Assembly (NCBI GenBank): GCA_950295325.1
Contig: OX485808.1
Coordinates: 37,719,180-37,783,179 of the forward strand
DNA length: 64,000 nucleotides
Reading direction: 5' to 3'
Origin: Polytrichum commune
Taxonomy: Eukaryota; Streptophyta; Polytrichopsida; Polytrichales; Polytrichaceae
A model generated the notes under the pieces. The model was not told where the DNA came from, ran no database searches, and worked only from the letters and a program-made list of their open reading frames with translations. The position numbers were made by a program, and so were the translations under genes. Each line of letters starts with the position of its first letter. Position 1 is the stretch's first letter. Shown one piece after another: positions 13,567 through 25,203 of the stretch.

Positions 13567-14015
13567 CCCCATCACCTTCTATGTACACAGAACCAACCTC
13601 AATTCTCACCCAAAAATCTCACATCCGTAAGGGCAAGGGTTAACACCTTCGGCACACAAATTTTCTCAAAACATGGATCTCATCAGATGCCCAACTGACG
13701 AGTTAACCACATTACAATGTGATCCAAGCGCAAAACTACGTCTGATTCAGAAACCTGCTTCAGAGATCATACACATCAGATTGTACATGTGCATCGCACC
13801 CCATCATCTTCCATGTACACACAACCAACCTCAATCATCACCCCGAAACCTCAAATCCGCAAGGGCAAGGGTTAACAACTTCGGCACACAATTTTTTCTG
13901 AAAACATGGATCCCATCAGATGCCAACTGACAAGTAAAGCGTGATCCAAGCCCAAAGCTACTGATTCAGCAACCTGCTTCAGAGATCATACACATTAGAT
14001 TGTATGTCATGTGCA
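13567..14015. repeat. Imperfect tandem repeat, 2 units of about 220-232 bp
   Basis: The order 'ccccatca.ct.t.catgtaca', 'aagggcaagggttaaca', 'aaaacatggat', then 'aacctgcttcagagatcatacaca' occurs twice, starting at 13567 and 13799. The unit drifts from 232 to about 220 bp because of small indels. It lies in the presumed 5' region of the ATPase gene. Confidence 0.85.
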
Positions 14016-15139
14016 GCATCACATAGTATATTATACTCAGAGGCCGTGATTCATAAAATGGATTCCTAAAATCCACCACACGTATGTGATGATGCTGATT
14101 CATGCAGTAGATGTAAAGAGCTATATGGTGACTTGACACGGACCAAGCAACCCATCCGCTTCTAGAGTCACCTAGTATTGAAGAGCTTGAACTTGGATCC
14201 CTGCGAGGGTGTGATGCTTGTGGGCATAAGACTTTGTGAAAATTTGGGAGGAAATTGTATGGAAGAGTGGTAATGTTGTGATCGGATTGCGGGGTGGCAG
14301 CGAGGGTTCGGAGGGGTTGAGGGCGAGGTGGGGCGATGATGCTGCACCACCGTTACGCTTTCGAAAGGTGAGGTCCTGCGACCGGAGGTCGGTCGGGGAG
14401 GCAAGCCCCATGTGAAATGCCGCCAGTTGTACGACCGGTGGACGTTGCCATCAACGTAGGTGTTGCATGGGCCCATGCAATCATTCCATCCATAACCGGT
14501 CGCTCTCATCCACGTCCAGCAGCTCCGCCGTGCTTTACTACACACACACAGAGCATTTCATTCATCACTTCCAGTATTTTCATCCAACAGGAGACCGGTT
14601 ATGTGAACGGAATGCCGTGAGGGAGTGCATTCCCTTATACATAATGCATGGTCACCTCAAATGAGTGGGATCTGTGGAATAATAGACATGTTTTGTAGAA
14701 CGGAAGGGAAGGAAGGAAAAAAATTAATAATAAACAAATAAATAATCTTTATGTATAGGGGAATGTCTTGAGGGAGTGCATTGAGGAATTTGAGGGCAGT
14801 GCATGGAAATTTGCAGAGCATTATTTGAGGGGCATTCCTTGCGTGAAGACATTCTGTTTTATTCTTTCATCTTCAAAATATTCTGAAATACATGTTTTGG
14901 GGTATTTTGGCTCTTGCATTGCATGTAGAAATCCTAACCCTAACACTTTGGGTAACCAAATGTATATTGTCTCCCACTCTTCCACTCGAATACTCCCTTG
15001 CTTTCTTGCTTTCCCTTCATGTTTACTTGTTTCTACCTTGTTTCCCTAGCACTCTCAAGATAGTTTGATTATAGTGATGTAGATCATGAGTTTGCCCTTG
15101 CTTGGAATTGCAAATGGACCATGGGGTTGAAAGTTTGTG

Positions 15140-15512
15140 AGTGTTTGTGTTTGTGCCAACCCCATTAGCGCACAGTAAGGAAAAAATAATAGGCATCTCT
15201 ACTAGGCTCTTAAGGTTTGCTTCATTCGGACATTTGTTCCACACTTTTGGAGCAATCCATTTTGTTTTCAACTTGCCAATCTTCAATGGCATTGCTAAAC
15301 CATAATGCACTATACATGCTTTTACGATTCCCTCCCTCATTCACATCATCAAGCTTTGCTAGAATGGCCTCACCACGGCCTATCAACAATCGTTTTTGTT
15401 GGTTGCCACTAAACACTTTTGCATACATGTGGCCAAGGAGATGAAGCATGCAACGAGGATGAGTTCCAACTAATGGATACTTTATGTTAGGATCCTCTAA
15501 TAGGATACACAA
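15140..15512 (-). pseudogene. Possible protein-coding remnant with frameshift, family unknown
   Basis: A minus-strand frame of about 96 residues (15512 to 15222) has balanced amino-acid composition, including HPRCMLHLLGHMY and GRGEAILAKLDDVNEG, and ends at a stop beside 'gaatgaagc'. A +1 shift there opens a second frame that continues as ANLKSLVEMPI toward 15140. The pattern suggests a single frame broken by a small indel, as in a retrocopy or dead gene. I could not assign the family, and chance ORFs remain possible. Confidence 0.35.
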
Positions 15513-17140
15513 AGATGATTATGATATTATTAAAACACTTGTTTTGATTAGATCTATGTCATTCATCACTTGATTATATAGATTTAACACCAAATAGTAG
15601 TAATGTAGCATGATGAGGAAACAAGGGCCTTGGGATTATGAGTATTCAAAGGGTTCAAAAGTATGTGTGAGAATGCACTTACTATATTTCAAGGTCCCAA
15701 GAATCCTTCAATCGGGACTTATGCAAAATACTGAATGACAATCTAGAATTTAAAGAAAACTGGAGTCCAAGCTAGCAACAATATCCCAGCTAGCATTCTC
15801 ATGCCTTAGAAATTACCAATTGTTGTAGATTTTCATCATGTCTTTTAGTTGTCATCAATCACATGGAAATTGGTCACCCAAAAATACAGCCATGTGCATG
15901 CAGGACCACTATATACAAAATCTTCATGACCAAAAAGAAGTCTACACATGAAAATCATAGACTAGATAGTCCTAGTATTGTTTTCAGAGTTGTGCCTTTG
16001 GTGATGCTCCAAGTCTTCTTGAATGATGCAGTGTTAGTATCATTGTTCACAGAATGTGCTAGTGTCAATCAGCGGAAACTCTTGACAACCCGGAGTGCCC
16101 AGGCTGAGTTCTCCAAATACAAAACTTGTTTGGGGCTCAAGGTTAGAGTCCTCCGATAACCATTACTCAAGAACTGTAGTGCTTCAATGGTCGACAAGGT
16201 TGTAATGGTTCCAATGAAGAGTTCAAATACACCACACAATTTAGGATGGGACCAAGAGGACGACATGTGGTAAAACAGGAACACTCAAAAGAGTGCCATT
16301 GCACCAACTGCTAACTACAAATTAATCAGAAGTCACAGTTGCAATAGTAATAACCACCAACTGCTCTACATGTCCATGATCCAGTAAAGCAAAGTAGAAT
16401 GCTCCAGTTGACATGAGTGACAACCGCCAACATCTCAGATATATATGAACACAATTTACCCCACAGTTTCATTCATCTCTCCAAATCTGACTTGGTCACT
16501 TTCCCTGCAAATACATGAGTACATGTTTTGTAAATAGGTTGCCTTCAGTGGGTCCCTTGTGAGCAAACCCCTCAAGATACTTGCTGACAATATAATCAAG
16601 GCTTTTATGTCTCTGGAATATGTTTGCTGAAGATGTGGAAAGAAGTCAGTCCAAACTTCAAAGAGATGGAATCCAGACCATTAGAGCTGAGTTTGGGGTT
16701 TGTATCAAACGATAGCCAGACCTGACACGTAAGTGCAGACCCAAATCTTGTATATGGTGACAAGAAAAGTACATGAATGCATGAGTACTGCAAGATCCAT
16801 AAACTCCTCCAGTCAAGTGGATTTGGTTGACATAAGCAACAGTGGAAACATCTGCCAGTCTGCTCTACTCATGGAGGTCATCCCAAACCAGAGAATCATA
16901 GAGGGTGATACATCAATTCTACGCTTAAGTATGTTTCAATGAACATGTCCAGAGAAGACAGCAAGACCTACAAGGCATTCACCAATGTATGGTGACCTTT
17001 AGAGAGTTGAACTATCTGCAGAGTGAATTTTCAACCTACTGGTGCACTTTTATTGTCAGGTACCTTATCCTTCAGTGCACGAAGGCATCATCTCCACCCA
17101 TAAAGCACTCCAGGCTTAACTGCATCAGCACATACCTCCA

Positions 17141-20100
17141 TCATTCATATGCTGGAGCATGATAATACTCCTCACGTGCCCCTCTTCGAGAGCTTTGAGG
17201 TCCGGAATAATCAGTGCGTGGGGTACTGCCTCGGTCTGTGGGTCTCCGAATAGGAGTTCCTGAAACATCACTCCGTGGAGTATTCCCCCTGTCGACAGGA
17301 GTCCTTGGATTGTTATAACCCTGATTGCTGTAGACATGGTTGGGTGGCACCCGTGCAGTATTCCCGTTTGCACTGCTTGATGGAATCAATGGGTCTGCCA
17401 TAGGACGTGCATCGACTCCAGGTCGCTCTTGAAACTGGGGTGGGACATTGTATTGAGGACTTGAGGCTGATGAGTCATTTCCACTCAGCCGGGCATAGAC
17501 TGCATCCACCTTCTCAACTATCTCTTTCCCAACCCCCTCCTTGTCAAGTATAATTCCCCATGCTGCTACTGATGCTTTCTCTAAAACAGGCTCCCTGTAC
17601 AGAACGAGGCAACCAGTAACACATCCTCTATGTGTCAGATACCACATGAGGTCCATGAAATGTTCTTCTTAACTCATCACCCCAAATAGGGACTCAGCTC
17701 ATTGTCCACAATGCTGCAAGTACAGTAGCTGTTTACATCTCCTCTGTATCAACTAATTGAATAGATACGCATTGAACTTTAATTTTGAAACAGAAACCGC
17801 TTCATATCCATGAAAGTCAGGTGGAACATACTGGTAATAACTTACTCAAGTTCTTTCCGCAGGGCATCAAAAAGTTCTTTCCGACTTTTGTTTTCCGCTC
17901 CAGGACTGCTGAGTACCTTACTGGTACCCACAAGTTCTGATGTGTAGTTCTTAATCTCTTCCTGCGCACCCACACAAACAATAAAGACAGAAACCAGTCA
18001 CTATTGGGCTCTCAATAATTCGAAAACTATTGAAAATCTGCGGCAGAGATACAGCTAGATTGAGCAATCTGAGGATTTGACAAACTACAGAAATCAAACT
18101 TAAAACTGAATAAATTCTGTGAACTGGAACAACCACTTGGGCCAGTGGTTTGGCATTGTAATGGATGGCATCCTTTACAGGAAATGGCACCAGCATCAGC
18201 TCGACCATGCTGGGTGACCTTTCAAGTCGTTCGTTTCACATGCTCATTCATATAATCTTGCAGATATGGATAGGATCCTGATATATACGTAGAAAAGTTT
18301 TGAATCATCAGCGCTCGAGGACAATGTGACAAATCCTTAATTAAATGCATTGAAATCATGGCACTTTCAACTATATTAATCCCATATAACCCATCTTAAT
18401 CTTCAGACATGTTAGTTCTTATGGCTCTCAACTCTCACTCTACTAAATGCAAAGAGACTAAGACTGGACCTAAGAACCTGCAACTTTCTATAGGTCAACA
18501 AAAAGAGGAAAAAAAGTGAAAATACTATTTCTATAATCAGATGGCCACGTGCAAAAGGATGCAAGTTCCTCAACCTGCTGGATGCAGTGCAAAAAACCAT
18601 CACTGTGAAAGTCACTGCAGTCAGCAGCTTCTTGCATTTGATCACAACTTCGGTGATTGAGAAAGACGCCCACTTGACAAGAACTGCTAACATGTGGCTA
18701 AGGTTTCCTCTCATTGAAATCCTTAAAACGGGTGATTACGAGTGGCTTGTTGACTGAGCAATTGCAACAGACTTAATCAATGTCTCCTTCTATAGAGTGG
18801 GAAATCACATCTAGGTTGGTTCGATTTTCCTACAGCAAAATGTGGAATCTGTGCAAACCGGAAATGTATGCAGTTACACACAAAATTATGCGAATTCAAT
18901 GATCGGGATAGACAGGCTAAACAATGAGCAACATCTGCTTGAAGACTCCATTTCAATGTGGGAAACTTAGAAGCCCAACATTACGCTCCTTTCTGAAGGT
19001 GTGCTGACGTTCCAAAAGTGAAGTGAGAAACCAAGGGCAACTAAAAAGAATATCATAATAACTTACAGAGAGAACTCCAAACAGCTGAGAGCCCAGACAC
19101 AATCCCAGGTTACTGTTTCATTTTTTGTTCTAAGATGAAGTACGACAGAAGCATGAAAACTTGTAAAAGGTGCCGGCTAGAATGTCATGATGCAAAGGCT
19201 GGCTTAAACCCACAGCCTTAATGCGGATCCCATGGGAACTCCAAGGTTAAGCCCCTAAAAAACAGAATAGTTTGCGGGATGGGTGACCTTCCTAGTACTT
19301 GATTTTTGGTGCACCCTACCACCTATGGTCCACCCCATCATAGTGGAGGCATCCAGGTGAGCCAGTTATTTTCAACCAACCATGTGGGGACCTAGGGGAT
19401 TGCCCTTGGAAGATATAGACGTGGGTCGGCATGTCCGCATCTGTTCAAGGTGTTCACCTTTCTAAGGAGGCAGTAGTCCTCAGGGGTCCTCTACCTCATG
19501 ATGCCCAATTTAAATTAAATATAGCATCAGACCAACTTGAAGATGAAGCAACGCTGGTGGCAACATTGGAGTCATCTCTTCCTCTCATGATGCAAAATTC
19601 CATCTACAAATGTGCTGCTCAATTACAATTCGCTTCACCCAGTTCCTTCATGGCCTATGGATGAGAATATTTCCCCTTAGCTCACATACATTCCCGAGGA
19701 TCACACGATATAATTCCTGTGAGCTGCACCACAACGCAAGCTTCTAGGGTATACAGGGGGAAAAAAAATTAAATTAAATCCTGAAGTCACCTTGGAGGTT
19801 TCACCCCACTACAGATGTCGAAGAAATATCACACCACAGCACAGAATCGATACATCAAAAAAGTTAAAGGTGCAGAATGTCATGATGCAAAATTTCATCT
19901 ACAAAATGTGTTGCTCGCTTATGAGTCTCTTCACCCAATTCCTCCATGAAATCTGGATGAGATTAATTTCCCTTAGCTCACATACATCCCCAAGGATCAC
20001 ACGATGTGATTCCTGTGAGCTACACTACAACACAAGCTTCTAGGGTGTACAGGGCAAACAATAAATAGGAAGAATCCTGAAGTCAACTTCAAGGTTTCGC

Positions 20101-20561
20101 AGGACTCAGATGTCAAAGAATTATCATACTACAGCACAAATTTGATACATGGAAATTTGACAAGGTGCCGGCCAGAATGTCACGATGTAAAATTCCATCT
20201 ACAAAATGTGCTGCTCAATTACGATTCTCTTCACCCAATTCGTTCATGGCCTATGTACAAAAATGGTTTTCCTTAGCTCACATACATCCCCAAGGATCAC
20301 ACGATGTGATTATTGTGAGCTACACTGCCACACAAGCTTCTAGGGTATACAGGGCAAACGAGAATTCGGTTCTCAAGAGCGAATGGCACATCGAAGCAGA
20401 ACTAAGGGTGTAACAATGAAACTTACACTCTGCTTGAGCTGGTTGAGGATCTTGACACGCAAGCTATCGAAGTGGCCATCGTTCATGAGAGTTTTGAGGA
20501 CCTGTTCGGGTGACACTGGAGATCCCATCGCCGTTGACGCCGCATCGCCTGTCTCTTGCAT
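17141..20561 (-). CDS. SHG1/BOD1-domain protein, 234 residues
   Basis: Three exons (20427-20561, 17846-17961, 17141-17594) join in phase to 705 nt. The N-terminal half has the pattern of the SHG1 (COMPASS subunit) / BOD1 (chromosome biorientation) family: a short helix with LMNDGHFDSLRVKILNQL, then SSPGAENKSRKELFDALR, KELE/EPVLEKAS, WGIILDKEGVGKEI and VDAVYARLSG. The C-terminal 100 residues are low-complexity, with Pro/Arg/Ser/Thr repeats (PVDRGNTPRSD, PTDRGSTPRTD), likely disordered. ATG 20561 is the first in-frame ATG after an upstream TAG. Family membership suggests a nuclear role in chromatin or chromosome function; the exact role in plants is not evident. The 2.46-kb first intron carries tandem repeats and a SINE. 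Confidence 0.78.
19168..20376. repeat. Three-unit tandem repeat, period about 298 bp, in intron 1
   Basis: The block 'aatgtca(t/c)gatg.aaaatt.catctacaaa', 'ttcaccca.ttc', 'ttagctcacataca', 'ggatcacacgat', 'cttctagggt.tacaggg' occurs at about 19180-19760, 19880-20060 and 20178-20360. Anchor positions of 'cttctagggt' are near 19740, 20037 and 20337. The first unit is split by the SINE at 19197-19584. Confidence 0.9.
19197..19584 (+). mobile_element. 5S rRNA-derived SINE, copy 1 (388 bp)
   Basis: The first 120 bp align with plant 5S rRNA: 'ccttaatgcggatcccat', 'gggaactccaaggttaagc' and 'gggatgggtgacctt' correspond to the 5S segments around GGATCCCATCAGAACTCC, AGTTAAGC and the internal promoter GGATGGGTGACCTC. 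The element begins at the 5S 5' end, has a 270-bp unrelated body and a pyrimidine-rich 3' end. It is flanked by a perfect 12-bp direct repeat, tcatgatgcaaa, at 19185-19196 and 19585-19596. The uninterrupted site is preserved in the neighbouring tandem units. A 12-bp duplication fits LINE-mediated insertion rather than an LTR element such as Cassandra, which also carries 5S sequence. Confidence 0.85.
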
Positions 20562-21065
20562 CTTCCTCCAGGCTCGCCCCAGGCTGCTCACCCTTCCTCC
20601 CTACTCCCACCACCTGCTCTCGTCATTCTCCAACCCGTACACCACCATCTCCATACCTTGTTGCACCATCACGATGATCATTCACCAAAAAAATGCTCTC
20701 AACAACGGCGCCCAATCCCTGCCATCCTCCTCGTGAAACCCTCTTGAAACCCTAGCCCTGGCCTGGCGAGTCTACCCGACGTCCACACAAGCCACAATTA
20801 GTACGCGCAGATCGCCGCGGAGAGATGAAGAGGAATGCAACATTTTTTGTCTGCGTTGGTGAGAAGAACGCAAGTTTGCAACGGAGAGAGATCGATTGAA
20901 GAGGATTCGGAGGCAATTGGGAGGTTGGGGAGCAACAGAAAGCTTCGAAGTTTCGGTTCGGTTTGCGCACTAAACAGTTAGTGGAGTTCCCTCTAAATTA
21001 GTGGGTTCCCACCAACTCTATGGACCGTGTCACCAGGGCGCCTCGTGAGGTGAAGAGCAGGTGGT

Positions 21066-21285
21066 AACTTTACTCAATGAACCGGCTGCTAATTTCAGAA
21101 CCGGTTGAGTTTAAGAAATAACCGGTTGAGGTTCAAGACTTCAGCAAAATAATCGATCATTTAAGAGGAATTTAGAGAATATATTTCAATTTCATAAAGA
21201 AAAACCGAAAGATGTGACCAAGTAACCGGTTGGACTTGGAAACATTAGAATCTCGATGGCTATGCTCAAAAATCTCCCCGGGCAC
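21066..21285. repeat. Dispersed repeat B, copy 2 (AACCGGTT-rich)
   Basis: Second copy of the family at 10106-10335, same orientation, in the spacer upstream of the SHG1/BOD1 gene. It shares the paired 'aaccggttg' palindromes and the 'aatctccccggg' end. Confidence 0.7.
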
Positions 21286-21289
21286 TAAT

Positions 21290-24200
21290 CTCAAGGTTTG
21301 TTTACACTAAAGGCATTAGGTTATGGGTCTTAAATGACCATGATACCACGCTTTTTGAATGAGAGTGTAGAGAACTTCATGGACTTTATGGTCCAAAGTC
21401 TTTTTGGAGGTCATACGCCCCTAGTGTAAATTCAAATTTCAGTTGCACATTTCACCAGGCCTGCCTTCAAGAGTTTGTCACCAAAATTCCCCTCCAATCC
21501 CGACCAACATTGTCCAAACTTGTCATGTGGGATTCCATGTAAAATTTTCATCCACTAAAAATGTTATGGGTTGTAGTTCAAAATTGCTCTCATTTAAACC
21601 TAAAGCACAAGCCCATGCCACTCTCAACCAGTGAGAATTCAAGGATTCTAAGAGCCATGCCCTAATGGCTTGTATGTAAACATGCCCTCAACCTTGGGAG
21701 CCCACTAGGTCTAACTTAGTAGAAGAACTCCTTAGGAACAGTGCATGTTTATTGGATAACATCATTAATTAAAAGTTGCCAAGTTGTGTTAGGAGTTTGA
21801 ACACCGTCGTTTTGGAACACATAAGGTGGGATCAAGGTAGAGTGCATTGGCATTCTAGGGATCCACGATCAAGTTGATGGAATCTAAGAGGTGAGAGCTA
21901 TCATCAATGTATTTGCTTACTACATTACTTATGATATTAAGTGTTGCATGCATTACTTCACAAAGGGATTACATTAAATTATCTACAACTTAGGAAAATT
22001 AATATGAAGTCTACCAACATTTGTCAACATAAATAATTATCCAAATTGAGTCTACCAGATGAAGTATACCACCACATATTTTACCCCTCTGTATACAATT
22101 TCATCATAGTGTGGTAAGTGTGAAAATGAACAATACATCATAGCCACCGGATGACATGAGATTTTGAGAATGCAAAGATAGTGGGCAAGGATAGGGGGAG
22201 CAAGGGAGCAAGGTTGGGGTGGGGGGGGGTTCACATCTCTCTAGGCCCAAACCACTCATCTCCAAGAGGAGTTAATTAAAATATTTGTTAATTTAAATGT
22301 AGTTGGTCATGTGTTCAGTAAGATTTTGTGTTTTTTTGGAAAATGGTTGTGTTTAAATTTTTAATTTTTTGTACCTAGTTTGCATCTAGACCCTATTGTA
22401 AAGTCGTTGAGCTTGTTTTCCACTCAATACCATCAGTTTCTTGGTCTTGAAGTTTCTTTGGTCTTGGCAACTAAAGCAAGTGCTTCTAAATTAGTCATGG
22501 GATTCTTCTAAAGTAACGCAATCCCTAGGTGCTTCATGCAAATCGTTGTCAATTATGTATCAATTTTCAAGATTCTAGTTTGAAAAATATAATATTTTGA
22601 TAGATTTTTTCATTATTCCAAGTCACAAAAATGATGCTATTTCACAACAAAAGATTAAATTTTTCTTGGAAAACCCTAAATAATTTAAGTAACCCCAAGA
22701 CCACCATGGTGTTGCAGTAGTGTAGTTGCCACTACTTGTATGGGCCTCACCACATGCCTTTTTACAACTCCAATTGCCGTTTAAGGTTCCTAAGGCTACA
22801 AGCTTAAATCATGGGACAACATTGTTGTTCAAGAAATGAGCGCTAAGTTAGACGACGTTGAGGAGATGTTAACACCATCACTTTAAGCTCGTTGAGTGTA
22901 TATGTATCATTATAGAAATGTTTTTTAAAATAATAAAAATTTGTTAGCAATGGAAAGGGGACTCCAACGCATGGAAGTTATAAGGGCTTGAAGTTTTATT
23001 AGTAGCTTACCCAAATCTATTAGGGGAACCTGATGTTGAGGTGGTGGACATTCTCGAAATCAATGTGTATATATATGCTTGTGTTGCGAGAGAAACCTAC
23101 ATTCCATGGTTTTGCTTTGAAAATCTATAGATAATTCATGTACTAATTTAACAATGTGATTCTTATTATACAAACTCTAAATTTCATTTAGCACAACATT
23201 TCACATTAAACAATCCAAGAAATATGATCATATGTAACAACATTGATCATACATACTACATATAGAAAGAAAACTAGAGTATTCTATTTCTATGTAATGA
23301 TACTTGTTCTTGTTCAAAATACATGTATTAGATCAATTGTAAGAGATTGTAGAATAGGTCTAGTTGAGAGAGGGTCTTAGTTGGCAAATTTAGCTTAAAG
23401 TACACCTACGTAGCTTGGTAATAGATGAACATATTGCAAAGCTCATCCTAGACTTCTTGGACGTTCACCGTGCAAGATCTTAGAGTGTTAGAGCCCTTGA
23501 GGTTAGTGTAATCAGAGCTAGGTGAGAAATGATAATAAAATAAAAATAAAAATAACGTCCGGATTTAGTTTATACACTAACATGAATAGGAACCAATTCT
23601 TCTCTACCGTGGTAGATGAGAAATGACCACAATGTTGAAGTGTTGAATTTGGTGGATAAGGAAACGTTGTTTATTTCAAAACTTTTAGAAAACCAAAATA
23701 TGGGATTGAATCGTTGACTCACAAATTTGTACATGAATTTGCAGGTGTATTACAATCTTGAGGCCATCAAGATTCACTTGCCTACAGTATTCATTTATAA
23801 TTTTGAATCACAAGTGCTAGGCAAAACATCCTAAGGATGAGAGGCATCGTTTCCCAAATAAGTTTTTGAAAGATGCATTGCTTAAGCCGTTGTAATGCTA
23901 AATATGTGTAGACCATTACGATTCAATTGCGTAGCGAACCCTCATTTTTATTTTTATTGTTTAAAAAAAACACTTGTTTTTTTACCTCAGCACTTCAAGC
24001 TATGATGATTACATGGGTTGCCTCACAGTTTGAACAAGGCCACAACAACTATTACAGCCAAATTCACATGCTTCATGTTATCGAAAGCATACTTCACACA
24101 ACCTACTACAAGAGGAAGTGAAAATATGGTATAATATGCAACATAAGTGATCAAGCATGCCACAAAGATGCTCATTACGGTTTAAAATCTAGGTCATTTG

Positions 24201-25200
24201 TACCGGTCTAAATATCTATTTATTTATCTATATGTTGGTTAATTGGAAGAATGCAATCAACAAGTTGGTTAATTGTAGATTCGGTCGCTTTTACAATGAT
24301 CGATTCAAAAACACGCGTATGGAGGAAAAATCAAAAGATTATAACATGAACATGTACGCTAGTATTGTCGAGTAGAGGTGACTGACTGTGTGGACAAAAA
24401 TGGCTAACTCGACCTTTAGGGGTTTAGTGCACTTAACTTAGTTGAGTTGAGATTTCACATGCTCCATGGCCTATTCTTTCATAGCATTATTAAGCAACGT
24501 ATGCTCATTCATGTGGCCCCTAAGAATAACCTAACCTAACCTAACTAATTCACCTAGGTTAGTTCATGGGATGCCCTAACCTAGTACACTATTCACTTAA
24601 AATACCAGCACTTGGCATTCCTCACTTACAAGCATGTGGCATGCACTAACGCCATCCATCCAGAATTCATCCACCCATGCCTCAAGTTTCCTACGCAAGT
24701 GCACCGCGAAAAGTACATCCACCCTTATTATACACCCATTCGTCTAACATCCATCCAACTTTCATCCATCGAGGCTTCTGTATAGTCGGCGATGGCGCAT
24801 CGCCGGCCCCAGCACGACAAACAAAATTCCACACTGCTGGAAGGACTAGAATCGACAGCTCCACTTCAAAAAAAATTCAACAAGCATCTTAGTAAGCCTT
24901 GCATGATGCGAAGAACCGACCCTAGACCGATCGATCGATCGATCTTTCGAGAGATTTCTTTTTTTTGGAGAAATCAGAAACAAGAAATCTCAGTTTTAGA
25001 ATGCCGAACGGCCCTGCCAGTGGGAATCTAGGCGATCGAGATGCTCTCATGGGAAAGGGAGAGTGAAATCGTGGTCTTAAAAGGGTTTGGAAATCTGTGT
25101 TGACCTAACTTGGTGGACTCTCGGCCTCATCCGAGGACGAAGAATAGGTTGAGATTTTCTTGGAGTGGCTTGATTCCGACTTCATCAGGAGTTGGTTGAA
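21290..25200. other. Spacer without a recognised gene
   Basis: AT-rich DNA between two divergently transcribed genes. It shows poly-A/T and a GATC run at 24927-24943, and no ORF with recognisable composition. The right end (about 24.9-25.2 kb) should contain the uS13c promoter, but no clear core elements are visible. Confidence 0.55.
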
Positions 25201-25203
25201 GAG

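Larger units (their letters stand above)
12725..16990. other. Spacer upstream of the ATPase gene, no firm gene
   Basis: This interval contains a two-copy tandem repeat (13567-14015), a GC-richer block at about 14160-14620 that may be a first non-coding exon or promoter of the minus-strand ATPase, and a frame-broken ORF near 15.1-15.5 kb. The rest is AT-rich, with only short unconvincing ORFs. Confidence 0.5.

Noticed and set aside
18412..18714. 100-codon minus-strand ORF within intron 1 of the SHG1/BOD1 gene
   Set aside because: Exon 20427-20561 joins directly and in phase with 17846-17961, reproducing the family pattern. The intervening ORF adds nothing recognisable.
19197..19320. Functional 5S rRNA gene
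   Set aside because: The 5S-like part has many substitutions, including in the internal promoter, and continues into a longer repeated body with a target duplication, so it is a mobile element head.
19197..19584. Cassandra-type LTR carrying 5S sequence
   Set aside because: The 12-bp duplication, the start exactly at the 5S 5' end and the lack of a second LTR fit a SINE better, but a genome survey is needed to exclude it.
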